A stretch of 64,000 nt of DNA from Candidatus Peribacteria bacterium (GCA_943357175.1 CALRGE010000007.1:1-64000), one strand, 5' to 3'; numbered from the stretch's first letter, positions 1 to 10,028 are shown. The notes: generated by a model not told the origin, from the sequence alone. A program made the numbers and translations.

Positions 1-2
1 AA

Positions 3-437
3 TTGGCAGGGATTTCACGTAATTTTGTTACGCTCCATGTTGGACTTGGAACTTTTGCACCTGTATTGCCTGAGCATCGTGAGAGCGGAAAATTCTATGA
101 AGAAACTTATGAAATTCCTCAGTCGACTTTGAAAAATATCGAAGGAAAAAATGTAGTTGCAGTTGGAACGACGGTTGTACGAACTCTCGAAACTTATGGA
201 AAAACCAGAATCCCTGCCGGTAAATCAGATTTGTTTATTCAGCAATATTTTAAGTTCAGAATGGTTGATACTTTAATAACAAACTTCCACTTACCAGGCT
301 CTTCGCTCATGATGTTGGTGGAAGCGTTTTTACATTCAAAAGGTTCAAAACGACACCTGAAGGAAATTTATGAATTCGCGATCAGCGAAAAATTTCGATT
401 TTATTCTTTCGGCGACTCGATGCTTATTCTCCCGTAA
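3..437 (+). CDS. queA: S-adenosylmethionine:tRNA ribosyltransferase-isomerase, C-terminal part (5' truncated by window edge)
   Basis: Protein motifs VTLHVGLGTFAPV, FYEETYEIP, VGTTVVRTLE, LITNFHLPGSSLMMLVEAF are typical of QueA. Confidence 0.93.
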   Translation: MAGISRNFVTLHVGLGTFAPVLPEHRESGKFYEETYEIPQSTLKNIEGKNVVAVGTTVVRTLETYGKTRIPAGKSDLFIQQYFKFRMVDTLITNFHLPGSSLMMLVEAFLHSKGSKRHLKEIYEFAISEKFRFYSFGDSMLILP

Positions 438-582
438 CAGTAACGACTGGAGATATTGGTGAAAATGCATCACGGAAACTTCCTTTTCCAAGACTTGCAT
501 CTCCATATACTCCCCATGCGAGAGCAAGGCCCACAACTGCCGCAACAGCAGCTACCGATAGGAATTTCTTCCAAGTTGTCAT
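424..582 (-). CDS. Small secreted or single-TM protein, 52 aa (MTTWKKFLSVAAVAAVVGLALAWGVYGDASLGKGSFRDAFSPISPVVTVTGE)
   Basis: ORF read by eye on the minus strand, below the track cutoff. Lys-rich N-terminus, hydrophobic stretch, 3' end overlaps the queA stop as in other convergent pairs here. Confidence 0.5.
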   Translation of the reverse strand: MTTWKKFLSVAAVAAVVGLALAWGVYGDASLGKGSFRDAFSPISPVVTVTGE

Positions 583-712
583 TTTTATTTTTGTTAAAAA
601 ATCTAAGTATTATAACACGGCTTGTGTATTTTTACAAGTCCGGAGTTTTTAGATGAAGTTGACTGTGTATATCAAATTGATAGCAAATATATAGCAATTG
701 TATATCAAAATG

Positions 713-1924
713 CTATACACCCTCTGGTTTGTCTTCTATAAATCCGGCTGTTATCCAAAACGGCGCCATGATGAGTGGGAAAAGTAGGCTGTTCAAGAAA
801 ATTGAATGAATGAAGAGTCCGCATAGTCCACTGAAAAATCCCAGAGCAATTGGATTCCGGCGGTTTTTGAAACTGCGAACTGCAAGTAAAATATATACTG
901 AAATGTATGGGAGAAATCCGGCTATTCCGGTGGTTGCTAAGATGTTTAATAGACTTGAATCTGAGCCGTTTGCGGAATGGACATTGCTGTCTTTCAAGGT
1001 TTTGTTTTCGAGAGAGGCTTCGGCATATGCGTTGTATCCGTGGCCAAAAACCGGTGCTGTTAAAAATAAATTCCATGCATTTTCCCAGGTTTGAAGTCGA
1101 AGTCGAGCGGATGGATCAGGCAAGCTGTATGTCTCGGTGAAAACTGAATTTACGCTGCCAATTAAATCGCCAACGCGCTGTTGTGCTTGTGGTGAAACAG
1201 CAAGTAGAGCGATACCTACTAGTCCTGAAAAAATGATAATTCTAAAGTCGCGAAAAAAGCCAAAAACCAGTATTCCGGTTAGTAGTGCGAGATATGAACT
1301 GCGTGAGTAAGTTAAGAAAAGTGCAAGTGTTATAATTGCTATTAACGGCAAGATTTTTCTAGATTTTTCTTTGAGTGCATAGCCGATGGAGATTGGTAAA
1401 ATGAAGGCGAAAAAGCCGCCCACGAAATTTGGATCGAACCAAGTTGAGAGTAGGCGATTTTGGTGTGGATCCCAACCGAGCTCTTCGAAACTTGTAAAAT
1501 CCGGGACAAATTTAAGCTGAATGAAACCTGCAATTGCGAGCAGAGCCGCGAGAATAAAAAGCATTTTAATATAAATTTTTTGCGGCCGATTGTAAACAAT
1601 CACAGATAAGAAATACATTGAGGCCCAGCGGATTCCGTAAAAAGCCGCTTCGGCGAAACTTGAAGTGGCCATGTTCCCGGAATTCAGTAGGAGTGAGGCG
1701 AATCCGAATGCCACAAAAAATGCTGCTGGTAGAAAAGTGTCAGGAATTTTTAAGTTTTTTTTCAGTAAAAAGTAAAGTAGACAGGCGCTGCTGAAAAGTG
1801 GAGTCCAAATGTCGAGCAATAAAATTCCGTGAAAACGGTAAAGTTCTGCGACTAGTGTAAAAACTAGAGTTGCCGCTATTCCGAAGTCTATAAAATTTAG
1901 GTCTTTTTTCTTCATCGGCGACAT
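713..1924 (-). CDS. O-antigen ligase-like polytopic membrane protein
   Basis: 403 aa with many TM segments; LSTWFDPNFVGGFFAFILPI, LTYSRSSYLALLTG and GHGYNAY resemble O-antigen ligase/Wzy family proteins. Confidence 0.75.
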   Translation of the reverse strand: MSPMKKKDLNFIDFGIAATLVFTLVAELYRFHGILLLDIWTPLFSSACLLYFLLKKNLKIPDTFLPAAFFVAFGFASLLLNSGNMATSSFAEAAFYGIRWASMYFLSVIVYNRPQKIYIKMLFILAALLAIAGFIQLKFVPDFTSFEELGWDPHQNRLLSTWFDPNFVGGFFAFILPISIGYALKEKSRKILPLIAIITLALFLTYSRSSYLALLTGILVFGFFRDFRIIIFSGLVGIALLAVSPQAQQRVGDLIGSVNSVFTETYSLPDPSARLRLQTWENAWNLFLTAPVFGHGYNAYAEASLENKTLKDSNVHSANGSDSSLLNILATTGIAGFLPYISVYILLAVRSFKNRRNPIALGFFSGLCGLFIHSIFLNSLLFPLIMAPFWITAGFIEDKPEGV

Positions 1925-1942
1925 TGTACACTTTCCGAGCTT

Positions 1943-2530
1943 ATGAAAATACTTATTGCTACAGGAAATCCCGGTAAGTTTAAAGAAATTTCTGGAATAT
2001 TAAGTGAGTCTGGCCATGAATTTGTTTCATTGTCTGAACTTGGAATTGAAGTGGATTTTGAAGAAATCGGTGAAAGTTTTGAGGAGATTGCATTAGCGAA
2101 AGCGAGTCACTTCGCTGGACTTTCCGGTTTGCCGACAATCGCAGATGACAGTGGAATTTTTATCACTGCGCTTGCTGATGAATTGGGTTTGAAAACTAGG
2201 CGATGGGGCGCAGGTGAAAATGCTTCAGACGCCGAGTGGCTTGATGTTTTTATGAATCGAATGAAAGATGAAAAAGATCGATCCGCGAAATTTGTTTGTG
2301 CGGCAGCTTTTGTTAGTGAGGATGGAAATTTTGTACATATAGAGCACACTGAGGGCTTGATTAGTATGAAAGTTGAGGCAGAAATAAAAGCAGGCTTGCC
2401 ACTTTCAAGCGTGTTTAAACCTGTGGCTTATGATAAAGTGTATTCTGCTCTTAGCGATGAAGAGAAAAATAAAATTAGTCATCGTGGAAAAGCTTTCAAA
2501 AAGCTGCTAAAAACCTTAAAAAATGCTTAA
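1943..2530 (+). CDS. rdgB: Non-canonical purine NTP pyrophosphatase (RdgB/HAM1 family)
   Basis: MKILIATGNPGKFKEI, PTIADDSGIFI, SHRGKAFKKL motifs. Confidence 0.92.
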   Translation: MKILIATGNPGKFKEISGILSESGHEFVSLSELGIEVDFEEIGESFEEIALAKASHFAGLSGLPTIADDSGIFITALADELGLKTRRWGAGENASDAEWLDVFMNRMKDEKDRSAKFVCAAAFVSEDGNFVHIEHTEGLISMKVEAEIKAGLPLSSVFKPVAYDKVYSALSDEEKNKISHRGKAFKKLLKTLKNA

Positions 2531-2762
2531 ACTTTATTACGCCGACTACTGTCCATATTGTACGAAAGTCATCAAGGCTTTTGAAGATATGGATTTGGAA
2601 TTCGAACTAATTGATGCCGCTCCCGGAACGCCCGGTAGAGAAAAATTACTTGAGCTGGGAGGCAAGGCGCAGATCCCATTTTTGGTGGATGGTGAAAAAA
2701 TGATGTATGAATCTTCAGATATAATTGAATATGCAAAAAAAACTTACAGCACTGCTTCGTAA
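2523..2762 (+). CDS. Glutaredoxin / GST N-terminal-like protein
   Basis: CPYC active site (YYADYCPYCTKVIKAFE), IPFLVDGEKMMYESSDIIEY; start overlaps the rdgB stop. Confidence 0.85.
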   Translation: MLKLYYADYCPYCTKVIKAFEDMDLEFELIDAAPGTPGREKLLELGGKAQIPFLVDGEKMMYESSDIIEYAKKTYSTAS

Positions 2763-3324
2763 AATAGAAAAGCAAAATGAAGAAGAACTTGCTTGGATTG
2801 TTGGCCCAAAAACCGGGCGTATGCTTTATTATTTGGTGAGAATTTGGCGGCCAAAATTACTGCTGGAGATTGGCACTTCTATTGGATATAGCGCAATTTG
2901 GATGGCGACCGCGATGGAAGAAAATGACTTTGGACAGATTGTAACCATTGAGTCTCACACAAGGCGATTCGGGCTTGCCGAGAAGAACATTGCAAAGGCC
3001 GGGCTAAGCCACAGAATTAGACAAGTTAAAGGGCACGCGCCGGAGGTGATTGAGGAGGCGATGGCTTTATTTAAGCCCGAAAAAGGCAAGTCTTCGGTCG
3101 GTCTGGATATGGCATTTTTCGATGCCACAAAACAGGAAACGCAAAGTTTTTTTGATGCGGTTTTCCCGCTCATGAACAAGGGTGGATTGATTATTGTGGA
3201 CAATGTGAAAAGCCATCGTTTTAAAAGTATGCTGGAATTTATTGATGGCATTCACAAAGATCCTCGTCTGGAAGTTGTGGAAATTGATGTTGGAGCCGGG
3301 CTACTTTTGGCGCTGAAGAAGTAA
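2725..3324 (+). CDS. Class I SAM-dependent O-methyltransferase (start may be 2731)
   Basis: LLEIGTSIGYSAIWMA, GGLIIVDNV motifs of the O-methyltransferase family 3 type. Confidence 0.85.
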   Translation: MNMQKKLTALLRKIEKQNEEELAWIVGPKTGRMLYYLVRIWRPKLLLEIGTSIGYSAIWMATAMEENDFGQIVTIESHTRRFGLAEKNIAKAGLSHRIRQVKGHAPEVIEEAMALFKPEKGKSSVGLDMAFFDATKQETQSFFDAVFPLMNKGGLIIVDNVKSHRFKSMLEFIDGIHKDPRLEVVEIDVGAGLLLALKK

Positions 3325-3325
3325 A

Positions 3326-3469
3326 TTATTTATACCAAGCGGACCGTTCTTTTTTTAAATATAATTCTCCACCGCCATATTTTTTGAATATTGCTGGGCT
3401 GGCTTTTGCCAACTCAATCCAAGATGTTGGCAATTTTCTCTTGGCTGGTTTTTTTAGAGCATCTTTCAT
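3326..3469 (-). CDS. Small basic hypothetical protein, 47 aa (MKDALKKPAKRKLPTSWIELAKASPAIFKKYGGGELYLKKERSAWYK)
   Basis: ORF read by eye, below the track cutoff; its stop lies 1 nt from the upstream convergent stop. Confidence 0.4.
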   Translation of the reverse strand: MKDALKKPAKRKLPTSWIELAKASPAIFKKYGGGELYLKKERSAWYK

Positions 3470-3543
3470 AACAATACTTTACTTGCAATTTAAATTTCGA
3501 GCTAGTATAATTCTTACGTTTTATTTATCGATAGCCTGTGCGT

Positions 3544-3750
3544 ATGAATACAGTCACACTCTCTACAAAATTTCAAATCTCTATCCCAAAAGGTGTTAGA
3601 GAAAGTTTAAAACTTGTGTCGGGGACAAAATTTATTGTTATGCCTTACCAAGGGCGAGTTGAGATGATTCCGGTTAGAGAAATGAAGTCTTTATTTGGTA
3701 GTTTAAAGGGAATAGATACGACAATAATTCGTGACGAAGACAGATTATGA
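3544..3750 (+). CDS. AbrB/MazE-type antitoxin (SpoVT-AbrB fold)
   Basis: NTVTLSTKFQISIPKGVRESLKLVSGTKFIV is a typical AbrB swapped-hairpin sequence; overlaps the PIN gene by 4 nt. A TATAAT lies at 3506-3511. Confidence 0.85.
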   Translation: MNTVTLSTKFQISIPKGVRESLKLVSGTKFIVMPYQGRVEMIPVREMKSLFGSLKGIDTTIIRDEDRL

Positions 3751-4124
3751 GTAACATTGTAGATTCTTCTGCTTGGCTTGAATATTTTGCGGGGACAAAA
3801 AATGGACATAACTTTTCTACCGCGATTGAAGACTTGGAGAATTTGATTGTTCCAAGTGTTGTTTTATTTGAGGTATTCAAGAAAATCCTTATCGAAAAAG
3901 ATGAAACTGAGGCAATAAATAAAACTGCACATATGAGGTTAGGTAAAGTTATTGAGATTGACTCTGACATAGCAATCCTATCTGCAAAGATTGGTCATGA
4001 AATGGGTTTACGAGCAATGGATAGTATTATTTATGCTATTGCTTGGTTAAATAATTCTACACTTTGGACTCAAGATGCAGATTTTAAAAATTTTGATGGG
4101 GTGAAGTATTTTCAAAAATCCTAG
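3747..4124 (+). CDS. PIN-domain ribonuclease toxin (VapC family)
   Basis: VDSSAWLEYF, E in VVLFEVFKKI, RAMDSIIYAIA and LWTQDADF match PIN acidic motifs. Confidence 0.87.
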   Translation: MSNIVDSSAWLEYFAGTKNGHNFSTAIEDLENLIVPSVVLFEVFKKILIEKDETEAINKTAHMRLGKVIEIDSDIAILSAKIGHEMGLRAMDSIIYAIAWLNNSTLWTQDADFKNFDGVKYFQKS

Positions 4125-4219
4125 GTCTTGTTTTTGATAGGGTGCCCAAAAATCCCAGCTTTCAATTCAGCATGTTTTATGTTATAATCATGAGATTTAA
4201 AAAATAAACATAAAATCAT

Positions 4220-5719
4220 ATGGTTGCAGAAATAAAAGGACAGGATTGGAACAAAGAGGTTGTTACGTCAAAGGATGCCACAAATGGCGGCCCTGATGAT
4301 GCCAAGCGAACTGAGTTTTATGAGCAGAGATCTGATTTGAAAACAGCTGATGTGTTTAGTGATATAGTTGGCGATCTTACGACGAAAGGATATAAAACGC
4401 TTGATGATTTAAAAAATACAAGTGTTGTTCATGAAATTAAAGCAGGAAATACTTTGTTCCCAATTTTGAAAGATTATTTTGCTGCTCTTCCGGGGATGGA
4501 TCCAAAGCAAGCGGAGAAAGAAACTTATTTGAGTTTGGCTTTTGTGATGAAGGAAAATCCAGGGATTAACGTAGATGATTTAAAAATTGGCGGAAAAGTT
4601 GTCATTAGCGACGGTTATTTGTCTGTGTGGAATCCTGACGGAACAACAAAAACCATTGATTCTAAGCCTTTGAGGCCAGCAGGAAGTCTTCCTGTTGTGC
4701 AGCCAGAGCCTGTTGTTGTACCACAAGATCCTTCAGTTGTGCCTACTGCACCAACCGTCCCAAATATTACTCCCGAGCCAATACAACCAACTGTAAATCC
4801 AGAGCCTGTGGCCCCTGTCGCGCCGGTAGCTCCTGTAGTTCCACAAGATGATGCAAATAAAGAAAAAGTTACACCAGAGTTACCAAAAGTTGTAGTTGAC
4901 CCTCTACCTCCAGTTCCTGTTACTCCAGTTGTCCCTAAAGATTTACAGGATCCTACGATTGAAAAGCCGAAGAATCCTGACTCAGTGGTATTCTTGCCTG
5001 AAGAGCCAAAGCCTGAGGTCAAAATTGATATTTTGGCGCCTTCAGTACCAACCTATGGTCCAATTTCTAAGATAGATGAAGCAAATAAAGTTGAACAGCC
5101 TAAGGTTGAAGTTCCAGTAGAAACAGTGAAAGAAATAAGCCCTGCACTTACTACTGAACAAATTGAAGCGGCGGAAAGGGTAGATCTTGAAAAAACTGTT
5201 ACTGAAATTCAGGGTAAAGTGTCTACATTAAAATTGGTACCAAGAAAGGGTTTCGAGACAAATCCTTATAAATCAGACGGCGCAAATATCATTTTCCAAA
5301 ACGAGAAATCTTGGCCTTTTAGTATGATTAGTGACAAGCCAATTCACACCGTTGAAAGTCCTGAAAAGGCGGCGGCTTTGGTTGCATTGTTGAATGTGCA
5401 GTATCTGCCGACAGCTCCTGTCGCTCCTGCGGAAAAACCGGTACCAGCTCCTGTAGTTGAAGTAGCGCCAAATGAAAATCAGAAAACTTTAGATTTTGTT
5501 AAAAATACTTTAAAACTGAAAGATCCTGTTGCTGCGGAAAGTATTAAAGCTGCGACCGTGACAATTGATGGAGTTGCCGTTGAAGGCAATCAATTCGATT
5601 ATAAAGGCGGAAAAGTTTTGATTTCTAAAGATCAAAAAGATGTTTATTTTGACTCGAATTTGATTGATGTAGCTGCTGATGTAGATCAGCAAATTGTTGA
5701 TATTCTATCCGCAAGATAA
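4220..5719 (+). CDS. LysM-like domain protein with long Pro/Val-rich linker
   Basis: HEIKAGNTLFPILKDYF...NPGINVDDLKIGGKVVI resembles LysM; residues of about 155-270 are Pro/Val/Ala-rich. TATAAT upstream at about 4182. Confidence 0.6.
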   Translation: MVAEIKGQDWNKEVVTSKDATNGGPDDAKRTEFYEQRSDLKTADVFSDIVGDLTTKGYKTLDDLKNTSVVHEIKAGNTLFPILKDYFAALPGMDPKQAEKETYLSLAFVMKENPGINVDDLKIGGKVVISDGYLSVWNPDGTTKTIDSKPLRPAGSLPVVQPEPVVVPQDPSVVPTAPTVPNITPEPIQPTVNPEPVAPVAPVAPVVPQDDANKEKVTPELPKVVVDPLPPVPVTPVVPKDLQDPTIEKPKNPDSVVFLPEEPKPEVKIDILAPSVPTYGPISKIDEANKVEQPKVEVPVETVKEISPALTTEQIEAAERVDLEKTVTEIQGKVSTLKLVPRKGFETNPYKSDGANIIFQNEKSWPFSMISDKPIHTVESPEKAAALVALLNVQYLPTAPVAPAEKPVPAPVVEVAPNENQKTLDFVKNTLKLKDPVAAESIKAATVTIDGVAVEGNQFDYKGGKVLISKDQKDVYFDSNLIDVAADVDQQIVDILSAR

Positions 5720-5726
5720 AAATTAA

Positions 5727-6563
5727 ATGCCAATACAAACACCAACTGCACTTGACGCTCCAGATAAATCTACTCCACCTACTCCATTGGATCTTCCGCC
5801 AGTTTCTGATGCGGATTTTGATGATGTGCCAAAATATTTGCAACTTTTATCTGCGGAAGATCGGGCGAAGTTTAATGGTAGAGGAATTTATACATTGAAA
5901 GACAGAGAAGAAGAGGGAGATTTTCTTAATGGTGTTCTTCAAAACGGGATAATTACTTACCCGGGTGGTAGAATTGATTTTTATGTAAATGGTGTAAATA
6001 CTTCACTTTCCGGAGACCCTGTTACGCCGCTAAAAGTGAAAGATAGAAGGGTTGTCCCTGCTATGCCGGTAGCTCCAACTGTTGCATCTACTTCTACACC
6101 TGAAAATGTTATTCCAGCAAATAAGCCTGTGAAAGGTGAAGTAACTTCGCTGATTGGTCAGACTGCTAAAGGTGTTGCATTGGTCGGAGCTATTGCGGCT
6201 GGAGCTGTTGGTGGCGCAGGAGTGGTTGGGGTTGGAGCACTTGGGGTTTCAAAGTTTGCTGACGCGGTTAATGCACCTGAAAGCCACGAGGTGACTGTGG
6301 ATACTATAAAAGGAACTAGAAAGGCTATTTCTGACGAATTGCATAATCCAAATCTAAGTGTTGAAAAACTTAGAAGTCTGGTTGTTGAGGCAAATTACCA
6401 GATTTTGCATGCCGAAGGCCCTGAAGAAGTGAGATGGGCGAAGCCCTTGAATCTGATTGTAACTGGAAAACAAGTGCAGACTATCTTAGCTGAAGAACCT
6501 GTTGCAGGTCCTGCAGAAGGTACAAATGCACCTGCAACTCGAACAGATAAAATTAGCGAGTAG
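5727..6563 (+). CDS. Hypothetical protein with one central/C-proximal hydrophobic segment
   Basis: Follows 4220..5719 by 7 nt; hydrophobic stretch GVALVGAIAAGAVGGAGVVGVGALGV. Confidence 0.6.
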   Translation: MPIQTPTALDAPDKSTPPTPLDLPPVSDADFDDVPKYLQLLSAEDRAKFNGRGIYTLKDREEEGDFLNGVLQNGIITYPGGRIDFYVNGVNTSLSGDPVTPLKVKDRRVVPAMPVAPTVASTSTPENVIPANKPVKGEVTSLIGQTAKGVALVGAIAAGAVGGAGVVGVGALGVSKFADAVNAPESHEVTVDTIKGTRKAISDELHNPNLSVEKLRSLVVEANYQILHAEGPEEVRWAKPLNLIVTGKQVQTILAEEPVAGPAEGTNAPATRTDKISE

Positions 6564-8094
6564 CTTTTAGAGGAATTTGCCAAGTGCTACCGACTTCGGC
6601 ATTTTTGCAAACAGTAAGTGGGTGAGGTCTGACTTCTTCAAAACCCTTAAAAAGAGAGAGGCTTGTGTCGTTTGGAACAGATTCAGGATAGCCGCCTTTA
6701 TTAAAGATAAATGATGCGTTTGAAACAGACTGTGGATCTCCATTATATTCTCCACAAGTTATTACGAAAATTGCAGGGGCTTGTGCGGCCTGGAGTTCTT
6801 TTGATGCGGCTTCACCTTCAGGTAAATCTGGTGAGGGCCTTTCGGTCCAGCCACCTCTGCTTACAGATTCTTCCAATTTGCTTCCCAGAACAAAGGTTGT
6901 TGCTCCCGCGCAGCAAACCAGGCTAAATGCTCCAACTGCGCCTGCTAGGCCTAGAAGTGTTCTGATTTTAGATTGAATTTTGGCGTTTTCCCTAGCCAAA
7001 GTTTTTGCAGCTTTGTATTTTTGAACGATTTTGATCTTATTTAAAAGAGGTATTAGGCTGCCGTATGTATCGTCTAAAATATTAATTTCAACGGGTTTAG
7101 ATCTGTCTGCTTTTATTTCGTCGCCCTCGTCGTTTTTCCAAGTTCTGTCGCCGTTTAGGGCTCCACATTGACTGAGATATTCTTTTGTCTTAAAGCAAAG
7201 CGGTTCAAATGGAGAGACTTTTGTTCTTGTTCCGTAACTGCTAATCATTTTATCTTCAGGATCAGACCGCTCAATTTTTACTATAGAAGCATTATTTGTA
7301 CCTATAGGCCTAATATAGAAATCATAATCTACGCCTTCATAATTGTGCCTATAAACTTCCACTTTGATCTTTCCATTTACAGTTCTTTCTGCAAGTTTTT
7401 CGTATGTGAGTATTGGAGCTTTTGAAAAATCCGGAATAAATGAATCAGGAGTGCTTTCAGGTTTAATTGCATTTAGAAAATGCTCATGGCTAGGGCCAGT
7501 TTGAAATGGAGCGTAATTTTTTCCGTGCGGCGTTGTAATATTAATTAAGCTTGCGGGAGTCTCATCAAGGGAGATTTCTTTAGCATAGCTGTCTACTTCT
7601 GGGTCTTGGTCTATTATTATTTCGCGTTTTATGCCGCGAGATTTTTTTTGTACCTTATCAAAGGCCAATTCCAATTCTGTGAAAGGCATCGTTTCCATTG
7701 TATATGAATGATTTCCTTTGCTGTACATTAATCTGCCGTCATCAGGATGTTGGATTATTTTAGGACAAACTCGCCAATTTATTGCTGAGTTTGATTTGTA
7801 TGCTAACCGAGGATATAGGACTCCATCTTCTAGAACGTAAAATAGGCATTCAGGATATTCTTCATTATACGTCACATTCGTTAAATAGAATGTCATTCCG
7901 GCTTTTTTCACAGTTTCTCTTATGTCTATTCCATACTTATCAATCGCTGAAATTGTTGCTGGCGGACAATAAATTTCACATGTTTTTTCGAGGCCAGGTA
8001 GATTTAATAATCTGTTTTGCCCAAGGCGGATACTGTTACTTGTATTCGTGCTGTCATTTCCCGGCGCCTGTAAACTTTTGTTTTCTAATGGCAT
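6553..8094 (-). CDS. Hypothetical protein, 513 aa, one internal TM segment
   Basis: Long ORF; LLGLAGAVGAFSLVCCAGATTFVLGSK predicted TM; overlaps the convergent gene by 11 nt. Confidence 0.65.
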   Translation of the reverse strand: MPLENKSLQAPGNDSTNTSNSIRLGQNRLLNLPGLEKTCEIYCPPATISAIDKYGIDIRETVKKAGMTFYLTNVTYNEEYPECLFYVLEDGVLYPRLAYKSNSAINWRVCPKIIQHPDDGRLMYSKGNHSYTMETMPFTELELAFDKVQKKSRGIKREIIIDQDPEVDSYAKEISLDETPASLINITTPHGKNYAPFQTGPSHEHFLNAIKPESTPDSFIPDFSKAPILTYEKLAERTVNGKIKVEVYRHNYEGVDYDFYIRPIGTNNASIVKIERSDPEDKMISSYGTRTKVSPFEPLCFKTKEYLSQCGALNGDRTWKNDEGDEIKADRSKPVEINILDDTYGSLIPLLNKIKIVQKYKAAKTLARENAKIQSKIRTLLGLAGAVGAFSLVCCAGATTFVLGSKLEESVSRGGWTERPSPDLPEGEAASKELQAAQAPAIFVITCGEYNGDPQSVSNASFIFNKGGYPESVPNDTSLSLFKGFEEVRPHPLTVCKNAEVGSTWQIPLKATR

Positions 8095-8155
8095 GAGGCT
8101 GAATATATTTTAGCCGTCAATCTAACACAATGTGTGGATTTTGTCAAATGCCCAG

Positions 8156-9901
8156 CTATAAATAACCCTTACTCTGTAATTCCCATAGTTTTTTATATAG
8201 ACCATCTTTGAGCTTAATTAGGCTGGCGTGATCTCCTTCTTCTATTATTCGGCCTTTTTTGAGTACGATAATTCTGTCCATTTGGACAATTGTGGACAGG
8301 CGATGGGCGATAACTAAAGTTGTTTTGTTTTTCATAAGATTTTTGAGCGCGCCTTGAATCAAGCGTTCAGATTCAGAATCGAGGCTGGAAGTTGCTTCAT
8401 CAAGAATCAGGATTTTTGCGTTCGAGAGAATTGCTCGTGCGATTGCTACTCGCTGGCGTTCTCCACCTGAAAGTTTTACTCCGCGTTCGCCCACAAAAGT
8501 GTCGTAGCCGTTTGGGAATTCGCTGATGAAATCATGGCAGTTTGCCAGTTTTGCAGCTGCGTAAACTTCTTCTTTGCTTGAGTCTAGGCGACCGTATCGT
8601 ATGTTTTCCATGAGTGTTCTATGAAATAGAATCGGGTCCTGTGGAACGAGCGCAATTTGAGAGCGAAGGCTGTCTTGGGTAGATTTTGCGATGTCTTGTT
8701 TGTCGATTAAAATTCGGCCCGAATCTAGATCGAATAGACGGAGTAGAAGTTTAACGATTGTCGACTTTCCACCTCCTGATGGGCCGATTAAGGCGATTTT
8801 CTCACCTGGTTTTATTTTTAGGGAAAGTTTTTTAATCACATCTTCTTCTGCATATGAGAATCCGACGGAGTTGAATTCAACTTTTCCTCTGGTAATTTTG
8901 ATGGCTTTTGCGCCACGCTTATCTTTAACTTCGATTGGAGTATCGAGGATTTCTGTCATTTCATCTGCATCGGCGAGGCGCTCATAAAGATTTCTTATGG
9001 TGCGGCCGAAGTCCCAAAGATTATTGAAAAGAAGGAATATATAGCTTTGAATCAGAACTATGTCACCTATTGTTATAGATTTAGCGAGCCATAATTTCAC
9101 GGCGAAGTACATAATTACAAATTCGATCGCAACCATTAAGAAGCCTTGAATAAGCTCAACATGTTGAGCTGCAAACCAAGCTTTTTTTGTTTTATTAAAC
9201 CAGTCCAGGGTGATTTTTTTGAACTCCGCAGTTTCGAAAGGCAATGCCGCGAACAACTTAACGTTTGCACTGTTTAGAAATGTGTCTGACAGGTTTGCAG
9301 TCACCTTTGTGTCAGCTGCAGCTTTTGGTAGGTCGTATCTTGTAAGCTTATAGAGTGCGAAGAAATAATTGATAGCTAAAAAGGCAAAAATCCAGATTAA
9401 CATTGCGATTCCTAACAGTGGCTTTAGGTGGAAAAGTACTATTGTTGATACAATAATTTTGATCGCGAGTGTGTAGAAATTGAAAAAAATATAATCCATA
9501 ATATCTTCAAAACTGCGAGCCATACGGTTCACTTTTTTAACCAAGCCACCTGTAAAATTGTTGTTGAAAAAGTTGAAAGAGTGACTATGCATTACCGAAA
9601 AACACTCATTCATGATTGCCATCATGGTTTTTGGCTGGAAATAACATGTTAAATACGAAGCTATTCGCCAACTTGCCCAATGGAAGAGGTTTACACCTAA
9701 AACCAGAAAAATCAGCTTGAAGAGATATTCCGCATTTTGACCTGAAGACATTGAGTCGATCAGTAGCTTATATAGGTATGGGACTATCATTTCAGAGCCG
9801 ACACCACCTAAAATCGTCAGCAAAATTGTGGCAAATTCAAACCTGTTGTTTAGAACATGCTTTGCATAGAACCGGATTGTACTTTTTGTTGTAGTCTTCA
9901 T
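8156..9901 (-). CDS. ABC transporter, fused permease and ATPase (MsbA-like)
   Basis: Walker A GPSGGGKST, signature LSGGERQRVAIARA, Walker B ILILDEATSSLD, N-terminal TM domain. Confidence 0.95.
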   Translation of the reverse strand: MKTTTKSTIRFYAKHVLNNRFEFATILLTILGGVGSEMIVPYLYKLLIDSMSSGQNAEYLFKLIFLVLGVNLFHWASWRIASYLTCYFQPKTMMAIMNECFSVMHSHSFNFFNNNFTGGLVKKVNRMARSFEDIMDYIFFNFYTLAIKIIVSTIVLFHLKPLLGIAMLIWIFAFLAINYFFALYKLTRYDLPKAAADTKVTANLSDTFLNSANVKLFAALPFETAEFKKITLDWFNKTKKAWFAAQHVELIQGFLMVAIEFVIMYFAVKLWLAKSITIGDIVLIQSYIFLLFNNLWDFGRTIRNLYERLADADEMTEILDTPIEVKDKRGAKAIKITRGKVEFNSVGFSYAEEDVIKKLSLKIKPGEKIALIGPSGGGKSTIVKLLLRLFDLDSGRILIDKQDIAKSTQDSLRSQIALVPQDPILFHRTLMENIRYGRLDSSKEEVYAAAKLANCHDFISEFPNGYDTFVGERGVKLSGGERQRVAIARAILSNAKILILDEATSSLDSESERLIQGALKNLMKNKTTLVIAHRLSTIVQMDRIIVLKKGRIIEEGDHASLIKLKDGLYKKLWELQSKGYL

Positions 9902-9939
9902 TAGGAGTTCTATATTAGGATAATTTGAGGAATTGTCAA
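9902..9939 (-). promoter_or_regulatory. Sigma70-type promoter of the ABC transporter gene
   Basis: Minus strand reads TTGACA (9934-9939), N16, TAATAT (9912-9917), N10, ATG. Confidence 0.7.
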
Positions 9940-10028
9940 GTTGAAGATCGGTTTTGGTGAATTATTACAGGAAAAATTCAGGACTTTGTCAGCTTTTTGG
10001 GTTATTTTAAGGTTAGATTAAGTAGCAC

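Noticed and set aside
705-1076. 123-aa minus-strand ORF
   Set aside because: Different frame within the O-antigen ligase-like gene; no domain-like sequence.
3384-3599. 71-aa plus-strand ORF upstream of the AbrB antitoxin
   Set aside because: Overlaps the promoter and start of the antitoxin gene in another frame; the minus-strand 47-aa ORF is a better candidate in part of this region.
4615-5022. 135-aa minus-strand ORF rich in G, T and S
   Set aside because: It is the antisense of the Pro/Val-rich linker of 4220..5719; the composition is explained by that repeat.
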